Source of the DNA: Charina bottae
Lineage: Eukaryota > Chordata > Lepidosauria > Squamata > Charinaidae
Assembly: GCA_023362775.1 (NCBI GenBank)
Contig: JALMGJ010000001.1
Location: 64,304,001-64,368,000 of the forward strand
Reading direction: 5' to 3'
DNA: 64,000 nucleotides
The position numbers and the translations under genes are program-made. Each line of letters opens with the position of its first letter. Position 1 is the first letter of the stretch. The notes under the pieces are model-generated. The model was not told the origin of the DNA, made no database searches, and saw nothing but the letters and a program-made list of their open reading frames with translations. Of the stretch, positions 49,401 through 61,300 are shown one piece after another.

Positions 49401-52400
49401 TTAGTATTCCTTACATTTATTTTTACCTTTAATAGTTTTGGTCATTGGTCATATATAAAAAAGCTATCTATAGTGCTCCAAATTGATCAGGCCAAAATCA
49501 CTGACAACTTTTGGGACAAGAACTTCTGAGAGTGGAATTGGTATTTAAAAGAGATACAGAAAAGTTTCATCCAATGGAACACATTAGACTCCACTTCATT
49601 TTGTCAATAGGATCTGTGTCCATCCTCTGGTCAAGGGAGAGAGTTGAAAATGGTTTCAAAAGAATTGCTGCATATGATCTGATGTCAATGTCAGTTTTGT
49701 ATTTTATGCTTCTGAAGAAACATGATGCAATCAACCTTCTGAAGCTAAGTAGGTTTAGGTCTAATCAGTAGCAAGGTGGGAAACAGATAAATTGTGCCAA
49801 GTTAGATAAAGGAAGAAAGTGAAATGCAAATACACTAAAGCAAATTAAGACATGATGGTACTCCATGAGATGTGAAGTCACTTTCAAAACCACATTCAAC
49901 GTCTATTCCCAAAACAACTTTCATTTTTAAAAACAACTTTTAGGAACCCACAAGAATGTGCACTCTACCTGATCTTCCAGCTTTGAGTTCTTATCTACAA
50001 TCTGTAACATATGTTCTCTCAAGAAGATATTTTCATGTTCTAAAAGATTGCTTCTTTTAATCTACAAAGAAAATAGACGTGTAAATTATATCAAATGTAA
50101 TAGATTAGAAAGCACACTTATTAATACATTCTCTTCTTAGTATGGTTTTAAAAGTAATCAAGATATGGGGAAAATCTTCACTGTTACTCAGACTTCAGAC
50201 AGGACTGGAGAAAAATATTCACTGACCAACTGGTTCCCTTTTGTGTTTTCAAATGTTTGTTTCTACTATAGTACCAATTATGATTGTCTTCCAATGCAGT
50301 ACCTTTGTAGGACAGCCACACTGTTTATATGGACAATCAATTTCCATTTCAGGACATACCAAGACATGATCTTCTACCTGTAAACATCACAGAATTAAGT
50401 TAGGCATTAATGAAACATTTTGGTAGGGGGAGGAGGGTTAATAAACATAATTTTTACCAAACGTCTATAAAAAGAAAAATGCCATTGGAATAAGGAAATT
50501 GTCTAATGATCAATTACAATTTCAATAATAATTTTAATACTACATTGTACCTCTTTCATCAAAATTATCTGCATGCAGCCATAGGGACAAATCCAGGGAT
50601 AATCTGGACAATCTATTTTCTCATGGGTCTGAAAATACATTGGAAGAAGGTGAAAATAGGTGGCATACAAATGTTTGTAAATAAATGTTTGCTTTTTATG
50701 TATTTACCACTACTCATATAAAACCCCGGTAGAAGTAATTATGGGCACAGTTCACAAGGACACTCCCTTATGAGGATTATTGACATAATCAGAAGGAATA
50801 CAGTTGAATAACTACTTTTTCCAAAAGTTCTATCTGTGCACAACTGCTATCATTCCAACTGAGCTTGCCCAATGGACAATAGCAGAATGTTGCAATGTGG
50901 AGTCCCTCTTCAGTGCTCCAGCCAATCAGCTATGCTTCTTCCTAGATATTCCATTTCTTTCTCCCCAAAATGCAGTTAGCATACAATGGTGATTGAGCAT
51001 GCTCAGACTCCCCCCAACACCCACATAACCACATACATTACTGTAATGATCTGTAAGAATAACCTTGGAAGACAGGAGGAGGAGGAGCTGCAGCCCAGAC
51101 AACGATCAGAGAAGAGATATTATCTCAGACCACAGAAGGAACGAGGGTGTGGGAAGTGGCTCAGAAGGGACCCTCCGTAGTTCTCTGGAAAGTAACGCCA
51201 AGAAAGAGAAGAAGTGCTTTCAGACTTGCAAGACTGATGCCAGCCTTTTGAGGTAGCCCAGACAAGAAGTCCCTTGCGAGGGAGATGGGCGGGGAATAAA
51301 TTGAAATAATAAATAATAAATAAAAAGAAACCAAAACCCTGAGTACTAACACTACCCTTATTGTAAGATTATAGTAACAGAATCTTGCAAGTCTGAAAGC
51401 TCTTCTTCTCTTCCTCACTGTTACTTTCCAGAGGGTCCATTACAGTTACTGATTTCTCTTGCTTTATTTTCCTCCATCTTCTGCTGTCCTTAAGCAGAAG
51501 GAAGTGGTCCATATTTGAAAATATGGTCAAAGAACTAGCAATAAACTTTTTTTTCCCAATCTGTTCAAATTGTGTCCGATTCTCGGAGACTGCCTGGAGA
51601 AGTCCCTGCAGTTTTCTTTTTTTTTTTTTTAACAAATTTTATTAGATTTTAATTTTACATAGATAAAAGTTTGAAACAGAAAAGAAAATGGAAATACAAA
51701 TCAAGAAAAAAGAAAAGATAAAAAAGTGTAGTAAAGGAAAAAAGAAAAAAAGATAAAGCTGAAACATAGAATTTGGTCAACTTCCGATTTGTATCTGGTC
51801 ATGGTATTTTAAAAATTTTATCTTACATGCTAGGTCTATATATAATATTAAAGAATATTTCTTGTCTATTACATCAATATATATATATATTTTAATCTTC
51901 AAATCCCCATATAAGCTTTGCCCCTCCCGCATCTTGTAAATAGTCAGTTAATGGTTTCCACTCTTTAAGGAAATAATTATTTGGATTTTCTTTTAATAAA
52001 CATGTCAGTTTATCATTCTCTGCCATATCCATCAATTTTAACATCCAATCTTGTATCGTAGGCGATATCTGGTTTTTCCAATTTTGTGCAAAAATAAGTC
52101 TTGCTGCTGTATCCCTGCAGTTTTCTTGACAATAAACTAATTGGTTATAAAACAGAAAACTGGTGTATGTTTCTAGTTTTTTAGAATTCATTCCATAGAA
52201 ATTGCAGTGTTTTTATTTCTCTTGCTGGTTGAAAAGCACCAAGTGTGAACTAAAAATGCTAAAAATACTCTCCCAACCTGAAGCTGCTGTAAATGACAAT
52301 GATTTGGTACTTTAAGAAACAGCAAGACTGTGGTCTAAAGAATTGAAATTTACTTTGTGTTATAACTTGAAAGAAAATTTCTACAAGATGATGTATCGAT

Positions 52401-55268
52401 GGTATATGACACCCAAAAAACTTTAGAAAATGTATGGGACTGTTTCCAACGTTTGTTGGAAATGTAATAAACAAGAGGGGTCATTTTACCATATGTGGTG
52501 GAGGTGTAAGGTTGCAAAGAAATTTTGGAATCAAATATGTACCTTGATGCAGAGTGTATTACAAATAGAGATTCCGCTTAAACCAGAACTATTTTTGTTG
52601 GGGATATTGGATTTACAAATAGAAAAACATCTAGTCAGAATCATACAATATATGGTTTCTGCAGCAAGACTTCTTTATGCACAATTTTGGAAAACACAGA
52701 CTTTACCAATGATACAAGAATGGTTGTTAAAATTGATGGACATGGCAGAAAATGATAAACTCACTTGTTTATTGAAAGAAAGCTCAAGTTGCTGTTATCT
52801 CAAAGAGTGGAAACCACTGGTGAACTATTTGTGAAATGCAGGAGTGGCGAAGCTTACATGGGGATTTGAAGATTAGATTATAAACATGATAGGGTATATT
52901 AGAGAAAGAATTATTCTTATCTATTGCATGAAAAACTAGCACTTAGGATGGATTTTCTTGTTCTTATGACCAGGGATAGATTGGAAGTTATCTGTGTTTC
53001 ATATCTTTCTTTTTTTCTTTCTTTTACTTTACTACACTTTTTTTTCTTTTCTTTTTCTTTTTCTTTTTCTTTCTATTTCTATTTCTTTTTCTAACTTTTA
53101 ACTATGTATTTTAAAATTCTAATAAAAATTCATTTAAAAAAAAAGAAACAGCAAGACAAAAGCATTTCAGAAAGCTTCTGAGAAAGTTACAGCAACATGA
53201 ACTACTTCTTGCAGTTCTAACAAGTTCTGATACAGAAATGATAACATCTCACAGTTGGTAGCTATTTAGCAGCCTCTGTATCTCAACTAGTGTCCAAAAT
53301 GTTTCTAATTAAAAGGAGAAAATAGGTGATTGCATTTTCAAAATTATGGGGTTTATAGATTATAGCATAATTCAGACTACCTTCATTATTTTCAAGACTG
53401 TGATAACTCATATGGGAGACAGTAATCTGTACGCAACTTTCTCCAATGTGGTACCTTCCAGATGTGTTGATATATAATTCACAGCATCATTAAAAAAATA
53501 TTATGTCATTTAAAATACATAATTTAAAACATTTTAGTTAAATCTAACCTTTAAATTAACTGATATCACAGGCTGTTTACAGTACTGGCACTGTTCTTTT
53601 CGAAAGTTACATTGTTGAACAAGGTGTTCTTTCAAATCCTTCAGAAGAATTTTTTCATGACAGCCTTCATTAGTACACTGCATAGTTTCGAACAGACACT
53701 TTTGCAGATGATCCTGTAAAGCAGAACAATGCATTATAGATTGTACCCACATTAGACAGATTGCCATAATATGCAGAGGCGGCAGCCACAGCCTCTAGGT
53801 TTCTACTTATGAATTACCACATCAATCCTTCTCCTTCCAAGCAAACATAAACCTCTGTTTTTTCTTCTCACATTATCCTGCTGGTTAAAAAATTTGTACT
53901 TGCTTGAAATATCAAAGTCAAAGAATGGAAGCTTTGTAAGTTTTGAATAAAATATCCTCAAAGTAAAACTATAACCACCTCATATTCTGCTATAAAAGAC
54001 TTTTGCATAGTAAACTTAGCAAGTTTACTCCATGTGCAGAAAAAGTTTCCACATATATCCCATATCTTCTACAGATATAAAACACTGACATAAATTCAAA
54101 ACAGAGTCCAGAAGACAGCCAGGAAGGCATAGAAAGGGAGAGATGAGAAATGCAACAACAAGGTTTAATAATACAACAATATGAACATGAGGGTCATTAG
54201 TTGAGATTTAAAAATAGATACAAAACTCAGACAGGCAATGCATGAATTTTGAAAGAACAGTTTAGAGTATGAACAGAACTAGAACCAGACTGTGAGATCA
54301 TGATGAAAAGTGTATGTAGTGTTAATAAAAAGAATTATAAGCAGCTTTGTATCCAAACATATTTTAAACTGTTTGAAATGTTTAAACTTCTATCTATAGG
54401 AAAGGATAAGAAAATATGTATAAAGAATCTCTTTTAAACTCAGTGGGCAGAATTCAATGTTCTTTTTTTCCACTGAAAGAATTGCAGATATAAAGGGAAA
54501 AAATAAACTAATACTATTACAATTTACCAGTAACCACCCTGTGTTATCAAATGTAATTTTTATTAAATGGAAAACTGCTAAAGAGGTCCAATAATAAAAC
54601 TGGATTTCAAGTGTTCTAAAATAAGAGTGATAAAAAGGAAGTTGAAAGTAAAACATAAAGGAAGACTACAGTACACTCTCAATCACTTGGGGTCACTTGA
54701 AATTGAAATAATAGAAAGGAAAAAACTTTCAGAAAATAGAAATATTTAACAAGAAGAACAAAACAACCGAAATGCATAAAAGAAGTGCAAGGAGACCGTA
54801 AGAGGTATGAAAAGGATTTTTTACAAGAATACCACTAAGAACATTAAGACCATCCATAAAGATATTTTAATACATTTAGCGTTAAGAAATGAATTAGGAA
54901 AATGATTATCTTGTTAAAATATTATTGGTGGACAGTAAAGTGATTACAAGAAGCTACACCCATGTCTTTAACACAGTTGATGGAAGAGCGATAATCATGC
55001 CTGAACTGCCATATTTAGGAAGAGGCTGTGGAAGAGAGGCAGATATTCAGTCTTACAAATAATAGGTCTAAGTGGTATTTATCAACTTTCTTTTTAAAAA
55101 ATCCACAGCAAAGGATTTTTAAAAATGCTCAGAGTATTGCCAGTTTTAAAAAAGAATCTAGGCAGGGTCTTTGAGAACTGTAAGACGTCCAATGAGAGAC
55201 TAACAACAAAGAAGTTTTTTTTAAAACTAACAGGTTCTGCGCCCTGAAAAGGTTTGAACATACCTGTC

Positions 55269-55320
<52 letters not shown>

Positions 55321-58300
55321 TGAATTTCTATAACCGCCCACCTCCCCCTCAAGGAGGGACTCTGGGCGGTTCACAACACAATATGCACAAAATATAATAA
55401 AAACTATGATAAAAATAGAATTAGAATAAATTACAATAAAATACAATACAATAAAATAAAATCCAAGAGGCAGATAGTTCTAAAGTGACGTTGACTATGG
55501 TTAAAATTAAATAACTAAGGTGGCTCTAAGGAATCAGCCATCCCCAGGTTTGACTGCTTTCCTTTTTGCCCCAGGCGAGGTCGCAGAGCCAGGTTTTTAA
55601 TTTTTTTCTAAAATCCAGGAGCGAGGGGGCCTGTCTTATCCCTGGTGGAAGGATGTTCCACAGGGCAGGAGCCGCTGCAGAGAAGGCTCATCTCCGGGAC
55701 CCCATTAGGTGGAATTCTTTAATCGATGGGGTCCGCAGCATGCCCTCTCTGCCAGATCGGTGGGACGGGAGGATGTCATGGGGATGACGCGGTCCCTCAG
55801 ATAACCTGGTCCCGTGCCATGTAGGGCTTTAAAGGTGATAACCAACACCTTGAATTGGACCCGGAAGCAAACTGGCACCCAATGCAGCTCACGGAGCAGA
55901 GGTGTTATGTGTGCAGATCTTGGTGCACCTAAAACTGCCCGTGCCGCCGCATTCTGCACCAGCTGTAGCTTCCGGATATTCTTCAAGGGTAGCCCCATGT
56001 AGAGTGCATTGCAGTAATCTATATGAGAGACAACCAGGGCTTGAGTGACCGTTCGAAGGGCCTCTCGGTCAAGGAAAGAGCGTAATTGGCGCCCTTTCTA
56101 TTCTATGTATTTTAGAGTTCTTTCACCATTTCAAATGTATGTGGATAAGAATGGTAGACATTGTTTACTTGGACTTTCACAAAATAATTCCAAGTCAAAT
56201 TCTCTTAAGCAAAACACTTTGTATTCTTCTGGTAAAAAAACAGAAAGAAGAACAGAAAGTAGAAATATGTGAAAATTCCTCCATATGAAGGGACATGAAT
56301 ACAGGGATCCCTCAAGAATATTTATTGGGAACGGTATCATTAAAATTTTTATATATGACATCAGTTAATAGCAAGTCCCAAGGCATCAACAATTGCTGGC
56401 ACCACCAAAATATTTAGAGGAAGGAAGGAACGGTTTCTCCCTGCCACCATCTTTAGCCCACTTCCTTGATACTTCTTCTACCTCAGCTTAACCTTTTTTC
56501 CCACTAAGCTGGAGGGGGCCTTCTTCTAAGCAAAGTGTTAGGTTGCAGCAATACATCTTGGGGAGGGGGGGTTTCTATGGGGAAAGCTGATGCATTATTT
56601 CATGCTAGTGTCCCATTTATTCTTTTAATTTGGGACAGAGAACCTGATGGGCATTAAGGAAGATATCATGGGCAGCAAATTACCTTTCCTTTCAATTGCA
56701 GAGTCAGAGGGGTTTCTGCACCCTCAAACTACTTAGAAGTCATGTGTTCCCAAACCAGATCCCAGTATTTTATTCAAGGTCCCCCATTCTGCTGTTTTAT
56801 TTAGCATGCATCTGTTCTTGCTCAAAACAACTTTGTTTAAAAACAGGACAGTGAAGTAGGGTGCTGTCTGGGACCACTATCTCACTGCATTATATATATG
56901 CAATTTGGCTCCCAGAGTCAGTGGGAAGCATAACTGCTCATTTATGGAATAAAATAAAAGCCAAACAAAGGATACTCATAGAAACAGTAAATGGCATTAA
57001 GTCCATGATTAACTCAATGGGCAAAAATCTAGCTCAATAGGACAGAATGATGTAGCTTGAACTTCAATTTCAGCACTAGCTAGATGGAAAGGAAGGGGAA
57101 CACAGAGCAGATTTCTGAAAAACGCTAGACTTTTCACGTTCTTGAGCAATAGATTTGGAAGAGCATGTTTAGGCTACCAAGCCAAACTTCTCTGTGCATC
57201 TTGAGAGTGGGTTACAAAAAGTTTCAATGGATAGAGAAAGAGTTGCAATTTTCTGATTATTGTTATTTTCTTCAAAAAGGTACTTGAGAAAAAGGCTGAA
57301 GAAAGCTTGGGTTTCAGTTTCTGGAAGCATTGAGTTTCAACTTGCTTGAAGTTGAAACTAAATGCTAAACTAAACACAGGAGTACAAACCTGGTATCGTC
57401 CTAGAGATAATTTTGCAGCGCAGGCTGGTGAGTTTTTACAAAATACTTGCAAATTGAGTACTTCTCTTTTGCAGCAATTATCTTTGAAAACCTAAATTTT
57501 TAAAAAAAAGTATAATTGTTTCAATATACATACAAGCAAAACATAGTAATTCATGGCCATCCTTTTAAAATAAACTTTTAAGACAAAGTCTGGCACATTA
57601 CTGAGAATTTATTACCTTTTATATATTATTTATGTGTATTTTATATAAATGATGTTCCCCTCTGACAGCTGCAAGGTTATGCAAGAAATGAAAGAAAAGG
57701 GAAAGAAGATATAAATATGATTTCCCATACCCGGAAACCCCATTGAATGGCTGGTTATAGGTCTAACTACAATCTTTATCAGATTTAAAAATACTATTTA
57801 GCAGGGGTTATTTTCATATTTTCATAAGTACTTTTTTCCATTTTGGGTTTAATCTTCCTTTACTTTTATTATAAATTTCCATTTAGCAGTACATTAAAAA
57901 AAAACACCAATAAACAGATTGCCCCAAACAGCATGATACTGATTGATGTTATATGAATAAAGTCATATAAACATTTTTTTTCTTACCTCCTGAGGTTTTA
58001 TTATTTCATTGTCTATGGGACAGGTAGGTACTTCATATAAGTCTCTAAAGAGATAGAAACAGTTTATCCTTGGTTACAGACTTGAAACTTTTATATTTTA
58101 TATTGTTTATTTTTATAAGTTTTTTCTTTTTTTGATTTATTGTTGTTTTTATGCTATATGCTGTCCAGAGTCACACTGTTTGAGTTGGGTGGCCTTATAA
58201 ACCTTAAAAATAAATAAAACTAACCAGTCACTCAGGCCAATATGGCAGTCTACCTTCCATAATCCCAATAGACCATTTAAAAGAATTCCTCAGCATTTTG

Positions 58301-61300
58301 CATTGTAATGATCTGCTGGTTTCAGCGTTCCTCTTTCTCAAGGACTGTTTATCTTACTTTTTAAAAACAATCCCAGAACCTTTTAACTTTACATCTCTTA
58401 AATAGAAGTCCTGCTGACATACTGTTAAGAAGAGAAAGCTAAAATGAAGTTGCCAGAGGGAATTAAATTCACAAAGTATACAGAAACTTGGCAAATTAAA
58501 AAATAGTTTAATTGTTTATAAGTAATAATTTCTATGAATTTATGATAACATAAAAACTGCTAAGGCGTTCAGCATAATGTCTAGAAAAATCAGTTCAATC
58601 ATACTGGACAGAGGTTAAAACAAAAGCCATTAGCAAATCATTCAGTAAGGCCTGCTTCTTCTATTGACTGTGTCTTCAAAACCCGCAACAGAACAAATCT
58701 ATGAACATTTACTCAGTAGGTCTGAGTATTCGAAAGTATTTACTCCCAAGTAAATATATGTAGGTTTGCCTTAACAGTCTTAGCAAGTTAGGTTTCAGTT
58801 GTATAGAAGATGAGCCACAAACATTTGAGGTCATGTTTTATATCAGAGGGACACACTCTTTGTGCCCTGGAGGCATGTGTAAAATTTTGAGAGCAAAATC
58901 ACTCCCAACTGAGATTTCTCTATTTACAAAATGCTACTGTGGGAAGTTTAAATAGCTCTCCACATGATTTGAGTCAAGTAGGTCCAGGATCACAATCAAG
59001 TGAGCATGAGTACAGCTGCTCACTCAACAAAAAGAAGGAAGAAAAGATGCAGGTGAGGCCAATATTTCCAGACCTGACCTCTACACAGTTTAGCCCTCAC
59101 ACATTCATTAATTAGTCGTGGCTAGGAGGGCTTTTGCACAACTTCGGTTAGTGCGCCAGTTACGCCCATTCCTGGATCGCGACGCCCTCCGTACAGTCAC
59201 TCATGCTCTCGTCATCTCCCATGTAGATTATTGCAATGCGCTCTACATGGGGCTACCCTTGAAGACTATCCGGAAGCTACAGCTGGTGCAGAATGCGGCC
59301 GCGCGGGCAGTTTTGGGTGCCTCAAGATCCGCACATGTAACACCGCTGCTCCGCGAGCTGCATTGGGTGCCGGTTTGCTTCCGGGTACAATTCAAGGTGT
59401 TGGTTATCACCTTTAAAGCCCTACATGGCATGGGGCCAGAATACCTGAGGGACTGTCTTATCCCCATATTATCGACCCGCCCCACCCGGTCATTCAGAGA
59501 GGGCCTGCTACGAACCCTATCAATTAAAGAGTGTCATCTGATGGGGGCTAGGAGGCGGGCCTTCTCTGTGACAGCGCCCACTCTATGGAACATCTTGCCC
59601 CCAGAGTTGAGACAGATCTCCTCCCTCCCGACCTTTAGGAAAGAGCTGAAGACCTGGTTCTGCCGCCTGGCATGGGAAGGAGGAAGGGATAGTTCCTCAT
59701 GGGGGTGGCTAATCCCCTAATTTTATAACTGTCCTTCTTTTAACTATTCCATTACCATCTGGATTTTCAATTTAATTTATATTTTCAATTTAATTTATAT
59801 TTATTGTATAATTGAGTTTTTAAACCTTATTTTAACTTGTTTATTGTGAACCGCCCAGAGTTCCCCATGGGGGGAGATGGGCGGTTATAGAAATTAATTA
59901 ATTAATTAAATTAATAACACCTGAATTAGCTAATGTCACCTTGAGATAACAGCTATCCCGTACAAGTCCATTTCACTCAGAAGATACAACTAGAAGTCTC
60001 TGGACATTTCAGAAAAAGAAAACAAGCCTGCAAAATGAAAACTTAGTGGATCAAAATGAGGCTTTTAACAAAACAGATTTTAAGTTTCCATTTTTAAAAA
60101 AAAAATCTATCAATTCACTGCAAAGATATGACACCAAACCACACTTGGTTCAATCGGTGTAATGTTTTCGTACTCTTAAAATCACTTGTATGATTCAAGT
60201 GCTGGAAAGAACAAAACTTCATTGGAAAATATAGATATTTAAGACCTTATGTTCAAAACACATGGGACATTTCCCCACTAGGGACTTATATAGTGTCTTC
60301 ATAGCATCACCCAGCCATCACTGAAGTGATATAAAGCCTGCCCACGTTTCATTTATTTTGGTACAGTGATAGCTGGATGACTCTAGAACAGCCTTTTTCA
60401 ATGTTTTGACCCTGGAAGAACCCTTGAAATATTTTTCAGGTCTCGGGGAACCCCTGCACATTCAGGCTCAAATATAGGCCAGAAGTTACAAAATTATTAT
60501 ATTCATTTAATGTGTAGGCCTGTATATAGGCATTAACAGTGTTCTTAAACTAAAAATAAAGAATGAAACTTACCTCTTTAATGTGAAGTTGTCCAAATTT
60601 GAAATAATTTTTTAAATAAATTGTGATCTCCCAGGGAACCCCTAGTGACCTCTCGCGGAACCCTAGGGTTCCACGGAACCCTGGTTAAGAAACCCTGCTC
60701 TAGAAGATGCTGTAAGTTGCTAGGGGGGAAATGACCATGAACAGTAACTAGTTAGCATTAAGCATACCTGAACTTCATCTATTTTAGGGAGCACTTAAGT
60801 ACAGACTTAAAATTCATCCCAATCAGGCTTCAGAAGTTCTTAATTTTGTGTATATCATGCTTTACATTAAATAAACTGAATTAAAACAACTACACTTTAG
60901 CTTCTTGCCAATGACAACCTATGAAAACCACACCTTCCCCAACCTTCCCCCCAAACCAGCCTTTCCCAACCAGGCTGGGGAAGGCTATTATTAATGTTGG
61001 GCTGTAACAATCAGGACCACCAATATATAACTTGAAAGAGCTACAGAAAGCTAACTCATTGCAGCCTATTGGTCATCTGAAGATTTGCAGCCAAGATATG
61101 GTGGCCATAACTATTATAAACTCTTTTGAAAAATATTAAAATAAAAAATGGGGGGGAAATTCTTCACATCAAATGCTGAAGACAGCTGGAATTCTACAGC
61201 ATCCTCAGAAAAACAAAATGAAATCAGCATCCCTTTAAGGTTCTAGGTTACCCTCACAAATTCTATAGCTTCACAAACAGTATAGTTGTTATGAAGAAAA

